A stretch of DNA of 64,000 nt from Caballeronia sp. INDeC2 (lineage in GTDB: Bacteria > Pseudomonadota > Gammaproteobacteria > Burkholderiales > Burkholderiaceae): positions 275,537-339,536 of the forward strand of contig NZ_JALQDG010000021.1 in assembly GCF_023631325.1 (NCBI RefSeq), given 5' to 3'. Positions 40,147 through 48,681 of this stretch are shown in pieces. Position 1 is the stretch's first letter. Every line of letters starts with the position of its first letter. Under the pieces are notes generated by a model that saw only the letters and a program-made list of their open reading frames with translations, was not told the origin of the DNA and did no database searches. Position numbers and translations under genes: made by a program.

Positions 40147-41022
40147 CTAGACATTAAGGCCGAGAGCTTTCATCAATTCCTCGCGATTTGCGACCACCAC
40201 CGGACTACGATTAGGGTCGGGGTCAAGCGCAATGTAGTCGAGCCCAAGGCGCCTATAGAAGTAGTACAGGAGTGCACGACGCACGGGCAGTCTCATGCCA
40301 TCGTCGCCCATGGCGTAATCGAATGCGACCGTTCGCTGCTGGGCGGCGCCCAGGTTTGGATTTGGAATAAGCTGAATCTCAAAATGCTCATTCCAGTCGC
40401 GGTCTGCCTCCGGATTTGCACCCGCCGGACCCGGCTCACGAGTCGCGCTGCACCTTGACAGGACAAAGTCCTTGAATCGTTTATCGATGTGACAGAACGC
40501 TCTTGCGTGCCAACGCACGCCGTCAAACCCGAAGGCGTGTGGTGTAATCCGTCGCCACATCTCTCCTGTACGCGACATGCTCATCGACAGGTAGTTAATC
40601 TCGATTGAGCGCCTGCTTCGCATCATCTCAAGCATGCTTTGCAGTACCGCTGGCTCAATGCGTCGCAGTGGAATCGGCATTGCGTCTATGGATGGCACGC
40701 GTTGTAGCCACGTGTCCGTCGGGTCAATAAGCCCTTCCGCCACCGACCGAAGTTGAGCGAGATAAGCATCTGCACTCGGGTTAAGGAACTGCGGAGCAAA
40801 AGCTGGCGACGCCGTGTATCGCTTTTCGCTGGCGTCATAGGCCAGATTGTCTGGCGCGAGCTTCTGATAGAGGCTGAGGTCGGTTGACGCCTGTGGGACC
40901 GACACCCCAAATCGCTCTGTCAAATCGCTCCGGTTGACGCCACCGTCCCAGAAAACACGGAATTCAATAAATTCGAGGCGACGTTCTGTCCCCCATCTCA
41001 TCTTAGGTGTTGCATCAGTCAT
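40147..41022 (-). CDS. brxR: WYL-domain transcriptional regulator (BrxR-like)
   Basis: A 291-residue regulator. The N-terminal winged helix is WGTERRLEFIEFRVFWDGGVNRSDLTERFGVSVPQASTDLSLYQ, the pattern of BrxR regulators found beside BREX loci. The WYL region spans about 135-220 (RRSIEINYLSMSMSRTGEMWRRITPHAFGFDGVRWHARAFCHIDKRFKDFVLSRC), and the C-terminus is the WCX-type extension. BrxR proteins are dimeric repressors that may respond to a ligand bound by the WYL domain. It points the same way as the BREX operon, 195 bases upstream of the RHH gene, and is divergent from the Pycsar cluster. Confidence 0.9.
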   Translation of the reverse strand: MTDATPKMRWGTERRLEFIEFRVFWDGGVNRSDLTERFGVSVPQASTDLSLYQKLAPDNLAYDASEKRYTASPAFAPQFLNPSADAYLAQLRSVAEGLIDPTDTWLQRVPSIDAMPIPLRRIEPAVLQSMLEMMRSRRSIEINYLSMSMSRTGEMWRRITPHAFGFDGVRWHARAFCHIDKRFKDFVLSRCSATREPGPAGANPEADRDWNEHFEIQLIPNPNLGAAQQRTVAFDYAMGDDGMRLPVRRALLYYFYRRLGLDYIALDPDPNRSPVVVANREELMKALGLNV

Positions 41023-41028
41023 CTTGAT

Positions 41029-41081
41029 GGGTATAGAAACTTGACGGGAAAAGTTACTGTATGTATATTAAAACTATACCC
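41029..41081. promoter_or_regulatory. Inverted GGGTATAG sites between brxR and the Pycsar cluster
   Basis: GGGTATAG at 41029-41036 and its complement CTATACCC at 41074-41081 face each other across 37 bases in the 110-bp divergent gap. One abuts the brxR start and the other lies in the presumed cyclase promoter. This suits a BrxR-type dimer that controls both directions. Confidence 0.5.
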
Positions 41082-41131
41082 GTCTGCGCAGTACCTGTCC
41101 ATGCGGGTCTCACCTTGAACGGAGATTGGAA

Positions 41132-42658
41132 ATGGCAGGAACATGGAGTTACGACCGCGCGGAGAAACACATCAAAGCCAAGATTGATGACGTTAAGAAC
41201 GTCGTTGTCGCCGACTACGTCCGCGAACTGGCGCTGGAAAACATTCCGACGAACAAGGCCTATCGGGTTGATGGAGTGCATCTCTATGCGGACATCATCA
41301 ACCTTGACGACATGCTGAACTCTACGGTCACGGAAGGCGAAACTTGCCACAAACGTACGTTGCGGTTCTTGAACCTTCACTACCGGGCCGTAAGCCGCAT
41401 CCTGAGCCGCGTCGACGCGCGCCGGGTCGACTTCCACAATCAGCGGTTGCATTCTCTCGTCGCCAAGCCGTACAACACCGAGACCGACGCCGGAGCCAAG
41501 CGTGTCCGCCGCGCTGTGGCCATCGCTCAACTGATTATCGACGTGCTGAAAGAAACGGGCGACGACGAGGACAAGATTCCCGCGGCACGTGTCCGCGTCG
41601 GTATCGACAGTGGCAAGTCGCTCGCCGTCAACAACGGGCGGAACGGATACCGTGAGCCGCTCTTCTTGGGCGACCCAGCGAACCATGCCGCGAAACTTGC
41701 CGGCGGTGGTTCGGCCGAAGGCATCTATTTGACAAACGAAGCCCGACGAGCACTTGACCTGCCAGAGGTCGAAGAGCCGAAGACGACACGATTGACCCGG
41801 CAGGAAATCGAAGAGTGCGAAGAGGCCGCTGCGCTGGAAGTCGCGTCGGACAAGATTGTCGAAGAATGGCGTGAGGACCTCGACAACAATCCGATTGGGG
41901 CATTCGAATTTAGTCGACACACTCCGCCTTTCTGTGACATCGACATTGTCAAGCTCACGCCGAAAAACTCGCGACGCCAGGAGTCCATCAGCATCTACGC
42001 CGACATTGATGGGTTCACGCGATACGTGAGCGACCATATTGATGACAACACTGGCGATGTCGTTCGCGTCTTGCACGTTGTTCGGGCTGAGCTTGAACGC
42101 GTCCTGACCAGCGATTTCAAAGGGCGCCGGGTGCGCTTCATCGGCGACTGCATTCATGGGCTGATTTGTGAAGGAACCGCGCAAACAACTGACGAAAAGG
42201 CGACGGTAGGGAACGCCACGCTGTTGGCCGGTGCACTCCGAAGCAGTTTTGACCTCGCGCTTGAGAAACTCACAGACGCTGGTTACGAAACTGGGAACCT
42301 TGGTCTTAGCATCGGTTTCGAATATGGCCCGATGACACTTACGAGACTCGGAATCCACGGTGACCGTGTACGTTGTTCCGTGAGCCGCGGCGTTCTTGCA
42401 TCTGAAGCACAGCAAATGCGCTGCAACGGGGTCGAGACGGCCCTCGGCCCCGAGGCCTATGAAGTCGCGTCAGACGCGGTTCGCAAGCTGTTCGGCAGTA
42501 CACGGAAGCGCAAGAACCTCGACTATAACGAAGCGGTCGAAGCTCTTGCAGACAAGGGAGACGATACCGGCGAAGCAGCGAAACGGGCGGCATACACAAG
42601 TACGCCTGCGGCTCCCCGCCCAGCTGAACGTTCCGTTCGCCCGCACGCGAAAGGTTGA
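41132..42658 (+). CDS. Two-domain class III nucleotide cyclase (Pycsar-like PycC)
   Basis: A 508-residue protein with two class III cyclase domains. Domain A (about 45-210) has VHLYADIINLDDML with D54 and the FLGDPANHAAKLAGG motif (180-193), which supplies the catalytic asparagine. Its second metal position reads HNQR instead of GDR. Domain B (about 285-440) has ISIYADIDGFTRYV (D291) and VRFIGDCIHGLI (D339), both metal aspartates, but lacks the NHAAK motif. The two halves therefore look complementary, like the two catalytic domains of animal adenylyl cyclases. The domain pairing is my by-eye alignment. Position with a cyclic-nucleotide-gated TIR effector points to Pycsar defence (cCMP or cUMP signalling on infection). 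ATG at 41132 follows GGAG. Confidence 0.85.
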   Translation: MAGTWSYDRAEKHIKAKIDDVKNVVVADYVRELALENIPTNKAYRVDGVHLYADIINLDDMLNSTVTEGETCHKRTLRFLNLHYRAVSRILSRVDARRVDFHNQRLHSLVAKPYNTETDAGAKRVRRAVAIAQLIIDVLKETGDDEDKIPAARVRVGIDSGKSLAVNNGRNGYREPLFLGDPANHAAKLAGGGSAEGIYLTNEARRALDLPEVEEPKTTRLTRQEIEECEEAAALEVASDKIVEEWREDLDNNPIGAFEFSRHTPPFCDIDIVKLTPKNSRRQESISIYADIDGFTRYVSDHIDDNTGDVVRVLHVVRAELERVLTSDFKGRRVRFIGDCIHGLICEGTAQTTDEKATVGNATLLAGALRSSFDLALEKLTDAGYETGNLGLSIGFEYGPMTLTRLGIHGDRVRCSVSRGVLASEAQQMRCNGVETALGPEAYEVASDAVRKLFGSTRKRKNLDYNEAVEALADKGDDTGEAAKRAAYTSTPAAPRPAERSVRPHAKG

Positions 42659-42668
42659 GTTCTCCCTC

Positions 42669-43490
42669 ATGTCTGCACTTAGCTTCGTCGCCGACGTGGC
42701 CGCCGACTATTCGGCGACAGTTACGCACTTGGCTCCGAGCGAAGTCGAACTGACGGTAAACATACATCGTGCCGATGGGCGCGTGGTTAGCTACGACATC
42801 GTCGCCTATCAAAACGGCGACGATGTGTTCGCAAGAGAAAAGACTCCCTCTCGGCTACCCGCGTTTTGCCCTGAGCGACACATAAATAGCAACGGGTCTT
42901 TCTGCCTGTACTGGCAGGAACATGACGCAATGGGAGTCGCTGATACCGAGGCAGCGCATCTGTGGTGGCAGACACTGCGCGAGTTTCTTTTGCTGCAGGA
43001 ACGCGTCGCAAAGTTGCGGCGCTGGCCCGGAGATGGATGGGCGCACGGCTCGGCTGCGCATCATCAGAACGAAGCAGAAACGGCCGCGGCAGCGCTAGGT
43101 CGACCCATGTCGGAAGCGCTGCAAGAAAATCGCCTGCTGGTGAAGGCAGGGCCCAAAGTGCCCCATCCTAATGGCCCGACTCTTCGCGTGTACCTCGACG
43201 GCGTCCATATCTACACGGTCTGGAGAAAAATGGGGCGCATCACCAACAAACAGCAGCCGTGCATTTGCGCACGGAAAAAAATAGGGCGCCGCAACAAGTT
43301 TCGCTCATGTGGCGACCATGCTTTGCAAGCTGCTCGATTCGCGACTTCAATGCTCGAATGGAAGGAAGCCGAAGCCGCGTTCTGGGACGTCTTCACGGAC
43401 GCCACGTGCTGTGGCACTTGCGACGATTGCCCATTGCGAAAGAATGTCGATACCGCTGCAGAGCCGGAACGCGCTGAGCTGCTGACTTGA
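42669..43490 (+). CDS. E2-like (ubiquitin-conjugating fold) cysteine-rich protein
   Basis: A 273-residue protein. Residues 64-80 contain LPAFCPERHINSNGSFCL, the signature of a prokaryotic E2-fold family; C79 is the likely thiol-ester cysteine and H71 part of the active site. The C-terminal half carries a cysteine cluster (C198, C200, C214) in a SEC-C-like arrangement and another (C247, C248, C251, C254), probable zinc sites. It starts 10 bases after the cyclase and ends 11 before the TIR effector. No E1 (ThiF) or JAB protease gene is nearby. In short type II CBASS an E2-like protein acts on the cyclase-family enzyme; a similar job here is inference. Confidence 0.8.
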   Translation: MSALSFVADVAADYSATVTHLAPSEVELTVNIHRADGRVVSYDIVAYQNGDDVFAREKTPSRLPAFCPERHINSNGSFCLYWQEHDAMGVADTEAAHLWWQTLREFLLLQERVAKLRRWPGDGWAHGSAAHHQNEAETAAAALGRPMSEALQENRLLVKAGPKVPHPNGPTLRVYLDGVHIYTVWRKMGRITNKQQPCICARKKIGRRNKFRSCGDHALQAARFATSMLEWKEAEAAFWDVFTDATCCGTCDDCPLRKNVDTAAEPERAELLT

Positions 43491-43501
43491 TTTGGACAAA
43501 C

Positions 43502-44413
43502 ATGAAAGAACGATTTGAAGGCGAAGCTGGCCGTCGCCGCCTTATAGAAGCTCTGCGCGAACAGCGCACCGTTGCCGGTAACGAACAACTCGCGACAGAC
43601 CTGGCCAACCTCCTCGAACTCGTTGACATCAAGGCTGGCGACGCGCTTATCGAGCAGGGCGCCGACGATAACGATATGTATTTCCTGCTCGGAGGAACCT
43701 TCGATGTTTCCGTTAATGGGAAGAAGGTGGCTCAGCGCTCGGCAGGAGACCATGTAGGCGAGATGGCTGCGCTTTTGCCATTCCAGCTTCGGTCCGCAAG
43801 TGTCATTTCCGTCGATGGCGGCGTCGTCGGCAAACTGACGGAACCGCAGCTCGTCTCTCTCGGTAAGGCTTATCCGGACATCTGGCGCTGGATTGCCAAA
43901 GAGTTGTCGCGCCGCTTGCTTCAGCGCAATCGGTTGGTTGCGGAAGCACGGGAAAAGATTCGGATATTTGTCATCTCATCGGTCGAGGCCCTTCCCATTG
44001 CGCGGGCAGTCGAGAATGCCTTTGAATACGACGACTATAACGTAACGCTGTGGACCCATGATGTCTTCAAAGCGTCCCGCTATCCCATCGAGTCGCTTGA
44101 GGCGGAACTAGATGTAAGCGACTTCGCGATTGCTATCGTACAACCGGACGATGTCACAAAGATGCGCGGAGAAGACCGTGCCGTGCCGCGTGATAATGTG
44201 ATTTTCGAACTGGGTTTTTTTATGGGCAGACTGGGTCGCGAACGCGCCATCCTGATGGAACCGAGAGGCGAAGAAGTCTCTTTGCCGACGGACCTGTCGG
44301 GGATTACAACGATACCGTACAAATATGCGGACGGGAAAGGACTGGCGGCGGCGATGGGACCAGCATGCAACCGACTGCGGTCGCTCATCAATGAACTCGG
44401 TGTCTTCAGGTAG
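43502..44413 (+). CDS. Pycsar effector: cyclic-nucleotide-binding domain plus TIR (PycTIR-like)
   Basis: A 303-residue protein. Residues 30-135 are a cNMP-binding domain with the phosphate cassette GDHVGEMAALLPFQLRSAS (82-100). Residues 153-300 are a TIR-like domain starting IRIFVISSVEALPIARAV, with RDNVIFELGFFMGRLGRERAI (230-250); E236 is the likely NADase glutamate. This architecture is that of PycTIR, which destroys NAD when activated by cUMP in a Burkholderia Pycsar system. Start ATG at 43502 is preceded by TTTGGA. It is downstream of the two-domain cyclase and E2-like genes on the same strand. Confidence 0.92.
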   Translation: MKERFEGEAGRRRLIEALREQRTVAGNEQLATDLANLLELVDIKAGDALIEQGADDNDMYFLLGGTFDVSVNGKKVAQRSAGDHVGEMAALLPFQLRSASVISVDGGVVGKLTEPQLVSLGKAYPDIWRWIAKELSRRLLQRNRLVAEAREKIRIFVISSVEALPIARAVENAFEYDDYNVTLWTHDVFKASRYPIESLEAELDVSDFAIAIVQPDDVTKMRGEDRAVPRDNVIFELGFFMGRLGRERAILMEPRGEEVSLPTDLSGITTIPYKYADGKGLAAAMGPACNRLRSLINELGVFR

Positions 44414-44453
44414 TCCTTCGCTGCCACCTTCGCCACTACAGAGCAATTCGACC

Positions 44454-45152
44454 ATGAGCCTCAGACAGCATCTTGAAGAGACTGTCCACGACGTCTTTTT
44501 TCAGGAGTGGACTGAGCGTGAAGGCAGGCAGATTCCAGAAGATACCTCGGTGCAGCTCGGCAACGATGCTGTCAAGATAGACGCGACCGTTCTATATGCG
44601 GACATGGCGGACTCGACGCATCTTGTTGATAACTTCCGTCCATTCTTCGCTGCGGAGATTTACAAGTCATTCCTCGCTTGCGCCGCGAAGATAATTCGCT
44701 CGGAGGGTGGTGAGATTACCGCGTACGACGGCGACCGGGTAATGGCTGTATTTATCGGCGAGTTGAAGAATACCCGCGCGGCCCGCACAGCAATGAAAAT
44801 TCACTGGGCTCGCCGAGAAGTCATTGCTCCGGCACTCGTGAAGCAGTATGAGGGTACGACGTTCAAATTGAACCACGTGGTCGGCATAGACACTAGCAGC
44901 CTGTTTGTGGCCAAGACCGGAGTGCGTGGAGCAAACGACCTCGTTTGGGTTGGGCGCGCCGCGAATCACGCCGCAAAATTGTCGTCACTGCCACACTCGC
45001 ATTCAAGCTATATCTCAGAAGATGTTTTCAAGGCCCTGCAGCCCGCATTGAAGGTGTCCGCTGACGGCCGGGACATGTGGGAAGCTGTTCGCTGGAACGG
45101 CTTCGATGACCGCATTATTTATCGCTCTAACTGGAGGTGGGCAATTGCTTGA
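44454..45152 (+). CDS. pycC: Class III nucleotide cyclase (second Pycsar-like PycC)
   Basis: A 232-residue single-domain cyclase, acting as a homodimer by analogy. Metal aspartates are D50 in VLYADMADST and D94 in ITAYDGDRVMAVF; the catalytic asparagine is N171 in VWVGRAANHAAKLSS. The short N-terminal helix (LRQHLEETVHDVFFQEWTEREGRQIP) is typical of Pycsar cyclases. The ATG at 44454 lies 40 bases after the TIR effector stop; in-frame upstream starts would overlap that gene. With the membrane effector next to it, it forms a second Pycsar unit. Pyrimidine specificity (cCMP versus cUMP) cannot be read with confidence. Confidence 0.9.
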   Translation: MSLRQHLEETVHDVFFQEWTEREGRQIPEDTSVQLGNDAVKIDATVLYADMADSTHLVDNFRPFFAAEIYKSFLACAAKIIRSEGGEITAYDGDRVMAVFIGELKNTRAARTAMKIHWARREVIAPALVKQYEGTTFKLNHVVGIDTSSLFVAKTGVRGANDLVWVGRAANHAAKLSSLPHSHSSYISEDVFKALQPALKVSADGRDMWEAVRWNGFDDRIIYRSNWRWAIA

Positions 45153-45666
45153 CGTTGATTCCAATAACCCAACCGCCGAGCAAAACAGGACTCGCCTCCT
45201 CTTCTCCCAGTGGGTGCTCGAGCGAAATCTCGGCTGGATAGCGGCCGCTGAAATTAAGGTTGGCGTTGTGACAACAATGGGTATCGCCATGCTGGGCGGA
45301 CTCGCGGCTGCGTTCGGCGCTGCCGCAGTCAAGTCGCCATGGGCTTACGCGACGACAGCAAGTGCCGCCCTCTTGGTGATTGTCGCACTTGTGTGCGCGG
45401 CTATGGCCGTGATACCAAGAGTCGCCGGACCAAATGAGTCTCTCATTTTCTTTGGTCGTATCGCGGCCCACGATAACTGGCGTTACGCCGATGCCCTTAG
45501 AGATGCCACCGATGCCGAAATTCTTCGCGACTGCTCAATGCAGATTCATCGCAACGCACAAATAGCCTGTGAAAAGCATATATGGGTTCGACGCGCGATG
45601 ATTGCAGCTCTATTGGGCGTCCCCCCATGGTTGATTGCGCTGGTCCTCTCTATGAAGCTCGTATAG
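45145..45666 (+). CDS. pycTM: Pycsar membrane effector (PycTM-like)
   Basis: A 173-residue membrane protein with the PycTM pattern: LFSQWVLERNLGWIAAAEIKVGVVTTMGIAMLGGLAAAF (first membrane helix), a second helix ASAALLVIVALVCAAMAVI, a cytoplasmic segment with NESLIFFGRIAA, and a C-terminal helix MIAALLGVPPWLIALVLSM. PycTM proteins bind cyclic pyrimidines and damage the inner membrane, killing the infected cell. The TTG at 45145, seven bases after GGAGGTGG and overlapping the cyclase stop, is my preferred start. An ATG at 45106 is in frame but lies deeper in the cyclase. Confidence 0.85.
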   Translation: MLDVDSNNPTAEQNRTRLLFSQWVLERNLGWIAAAEIKVGVVTTMGIAMLGGLAAAFGAAAVKSPWAYATTASAALLVIVALVCAAMAVIPRVAGPNESLIFFGRIAAHDNWRYADALRDATDAEILRDCSMQIHRNAQIACEKHIWVRRAMIAALLGVPPWLIALVLSMKLV

Positions 45667-46130
45667 TGTTGCCCGCCGACGCCAGTTTTTCCCACATGTC
45701 GACGTCAGGCTATCCAAGTTGTAAATGAGAACAATCATACAGTAGCGATTCGTGACCTGCTCGAGAGGTGCCGTCAAATTTCGGATTACGGGTAAGACTC
45801 GCGTTGGCGGTATTAGTCCAGTCCGTAAAGCCCGCTTCGTACTCCAGCAAAGGTAGCATCACCGCCCGCGCAGCGCGGCAGGTGCGATGAAAGTCAGAAA
45901 AGCCACAGAGATTTGCGGTTCGACCTGATACCGCCGGCGTTGCTCACGATTTTTGAGCTCGCCGTCCTTGAGTTCAAACTCAAAGTGCCGATATGGCGAA
46001 TACCGGTTGTTCGCGCCGAGCGCGCGACGCGATAACGGCAGCCAAAAAATAGTGCTTTCAGGCACATGAATACGCAAGCAACGAGGCCAATCGACGGGCG
46101 ACCCGGCGCGTCTTCTGAAGGACGGGGTAC
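45667..46130. other. 464-bp region between the Pycsar cluster and the PLD gene
   Basis: It separates the Pycsar genes from the phospholipase D-like gene and must include the promoter of the latter. On the minus strand, 45859-46065 is an open frame from a GTG whose 68-residue product (RYSPYRHFEFELKDGELKNR in the middle) looks somewhat protein-like, but it has no clear ribosome site. It could be a small gene or a remnant. Confidence 0.4.
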
Positions 46131-48677
46131 ATGCAGAAAACACTTTTGTCGCTCATCAACGAGGCTAGGCCTCGTCGCGCGCTGTTCACCACTTACACTT
46201 TCAGCGTCAGCTGGTTCGAGACATTTGTCCTGCCCGCACTGCGCAACGTCGGATGCGAACAGATTGACGTTCTGGTCGACGCGACCGAAGCTTGCAAGTC
46301 CACAGAGGAGGCGACCTGCCTGCACGCGGGCAATGCTTATCGCGTCATTCCCGTCAGCATGCAAGGTTCGGCCGTGTTCCATCCGAAGCTTGTGTACATG
46401 CAGGGTATTGAGCACGACCATCTCGTAGTGTCGAGCGCGAACCTGACACTCGCCGGGCATGGCAAGAACCTGGAAGTGATTGACGCGGTGTCGTCGTATC
46501 AAGAGCCAGCCGTCTTCGGCGAGTTCGCCGAATTCGTCAATGCACTACTCGGCAAATATGATTTTGCACCGGAGAACGCCGCGATTCTGCGCACCTACGA
46601 GCGCCGTGCGCAAGTGTTGCGCGCTGCGGCAGGCGACATCGACGAATACGCGCGCACGTGCTGGCTCATCCACACGATGACTCAAGCCGCCGCTGACCAG
46701 TTTGCCGCGCTGGCAGACCGCCTTTCGCGACCTGAGACGCTGACGGTGCTCGCTCCGTATCACTCACCCTCCGGCGAGCCCATACAGAACCTGGCAGCCG
46801 CCGTCCGAGCGTCCAGCATGCGAGTCGGTATCAGCCGTGTCACGGCGCATGCGCCGTTTGAGGAATGGTCGACCTGTTTTTGCGAGCCGGTTGAATATGT
46901 TGTCGCCGACACCAGGGATAGCTACCGGTTCCCGCATGCGAAGTGCTTTGAATTGCAGGGCGGAGACGGTGTGCTGGTCATGACGGGGTCGGTCAATGCG
47001 ACTTCCCAGAGCCTCGAGAGCACTACCAACGTCGAAGTGGCACTGGTGCGCCGTCTCAGTGAGTCGCCCTTTACCTGGACAGCCATCGAACCCACGGCTT
47101 ACGTGCCGTGTGATTTCAGGTCAATGTCGCTCACGACGCGCAATCCGGCTGTTCAGGCTACGTGGCGTGCGTCACAGCACATCGTAGGAACGGTTACGCC
47201 GGCACCGGGCGCCATGAATGTCGCCCTGGCCATCTGGGAAGGTGAAGCTTGTCTCAAGACTATCCCTGCCGTATGGCTTACCGAAGAGGGTGCGTTCGAT
47301 GTTCTCGTGCATGACGACCTCGAGAACACGCGCGCGTTGCGCCTGGTATTGACGGGCGAGGAGATGACGGCATCAGGCTGGCTGAATGTCGAGCTTCAGC
47401 TCACGGCAAATGATGCGGAGCGCAAACTGCTCCGTGCGGCCAACCGCATGCGTGCGGGCGAACTTAATCTCGCCGACATGGACGCGATTATTTCCTACGT
47501 GCAGACGCTTGGCTCGAAACGGCGTGAGCAAGCCTCGCCGGAAGGGCGTACCAAGGACGACGCGCCGGATGGGGCGACTGGCATCCCTCGCAAAACCATG
47601 AGCTACGAGGAGTGGCGGCGCGGGTTCGAAGACCTGACGCAATTGGGCGCATCTGCGTCCGTTACGCGGGTATCGCTCGAAGCCGCGCTGCACTGGGTGA
47701 ATTCAGACCTGACGAGCGAGCTGCCGATAGGCGACACGGCTGCTCACGATGCGCACAAAGAGAGCAAGCCGAAAGACGCTGCGGCGGCCGGCACGCCGCG
47801 ATTGAAGCTCCTCATGAGCGACCGCGCCGAGTATGACGACGACTACGACAATGAGGACGAAGAAGCCGGTCGCGCGCAGGTTGAAGAGGCGGGCAATGCG
47901 TTGCTGCAGAAGTTCATCGCGAGCCTGCCTCGCGTGCTTGAGCTGGACGCCCAATCCGCCATCGTGCCGATGATTGTAGAGCTGTCGGGCTGTGCGGCGC
48001 TCAGGCGCGCGCTGTCACACAATCAGCCGCGTAAGGCGGACCCGAGTGTGCTTTCGGAGTTGCTGGTCATTGACGGCTGGCTGACGCGCTATTCGAAATT
48101 CGACTATAGCGCGCAGAACCGAGAGAAGTTGCTGCCGTTTTTTTGTGCAATGGCTTGTTGCGCGGCGCACTACCATCAAGATTCGTCGCTTCAGGCGGTC
48201 AAGGAAGCGCTTCACCGGGCGGCCGGCCGTGCGGTGCCAGAGGAAGAAATCGAAGAACTTGCGCACATGGCGCTCCACTCCCGATGGTTCGAACGTGTTC
48301 CGAAAGCGGACCATGAACGCGTTGCAACGAGTGGCCGGGTTATTGCCCTGTGCCTGACGCTGACGCAGCAACTCGAGGACCTCATTGAGATTATCGTCAA
48401 CAAGCCCACCGAGAAGCCATATATTCCGCGAGAGTTCGAAAGGGTCATGTCGGCCGTACGGCAACACCGCGGGAATAAGCAGGGAAGGGTTTTTGGCAAT
48501 CTGCACCCAAAATCAACGGCATGCCCGTGTTGCTTCCATACCATCAAAACCGACGAGTTGAACGACACCGTCACGCAGCGCGCGATGTTGTGCACGAACT
48601 GCAAACGCGCGCTGTTCATGGGGCTGGACAAGGCTGAACTCGCAAAAAAAGGCCTTGCAGGCCGCTACAAGGGGTAA
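46131..48677 (+). CDS. Phospholipase D-like protein with C-terminal zinc ribbon
   Basis: An 848-residue protein. The first HKD half is FHPKLVYMQG followed by LVVSSANLTLAGHGKNLEV (about 83-110); the second is FPHAKCFELQGGDGVLVMTGSVNATSQSLES (about 267-297). Together they make one PLD active site, found in nucleases such as restriction enzymes and helicase-linked defence proteins. An acidic linker (DDDYDNEDEEAG, about 565) separates a helical middle from a C-terminal zinc ribbon, CPCC..CTNC (about 798-826). AAGGACGGGG precedes the ATG. No helicase is adjacent. It is followed closely by an unknown gene, forming a two-gene unit in the defence island. Confidence 0.85.
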   Translation: MQKTLLSLINEARPRRALFTTYTFSVSWFETFVLPALRNVGCEQIDVLVDATEACKSTEEATCLHAGNAYRVIPVSMQGSAVFHPKLVYMQGIEHDHLVVSSANLTLAGHGKNLEVIDAVSSYQEPAVFGEFAEFVNALLGKYDFAPENAAILRTYERRAQVLRAAAGDIDEYARTCWLIHTMTQAAADQFAALADRLSRPETLTVLAPYHSPSGEPIQNLAAAVRASSMRVGISRVTAHAPFEEWSTCFCEPVEYVVADTRDSYRFPHAKCFELQGGDGVLVMTGSVNATSQSLESTTNVEVALVRRLSESPFTWTAIEPTAYVPCDFRSMSLTTRNPAVQATWRASQHIVGTVTPAPGAMNVALAIWEGEACLKTIPAVWLTEEGAFDVLVHDDLENTRALRLVLTGEEMTASGWLNVELQLTANDAERKLLRAANRMRAGELNLADMDAIISYVQTLGSKRREQASPEGRTKDDAPDGATGIPRKTMSYEEWRRGFEDLTQLGASASVTRVSLEAALHWVNSDLTSELPIGDTAAHDAHKESKPKDAAAAGTPRLKLLMSDRAEYDDDYDNEDEEAGRAQVEEAGNALLQKFIASLPRVLELDAQSAIVPMIVELSGCAALRRALSHNQPRKADPSVLSELLVIDGWLTRYSKFDYSAQNREKLLPFFCAMACCAAHYHQDSSLQAVKEALHRAAGRAVPEEEIEELAHMALHSRWFERVPKADHERVATSGRVIALCLTLTQQLEDLIEIIVNKPTEKPYIPREFERVMSAVRQHRGNKQGRVFGNLHPKSTACPCCFHTIKTDELNDTVTQRAMLCTNCKRALFMGLDKAELAKKGLAGRYKG

Positions 48678-48681
48678 TCCG

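Noticed and set aside
45859..46143. Minus-strand 94-residue frame before the PLD gene
   Set aside because: Its N-terminal part is the complement of the PLD gene's leader and there is no clear start; kept only as a possibility in the gap entry.
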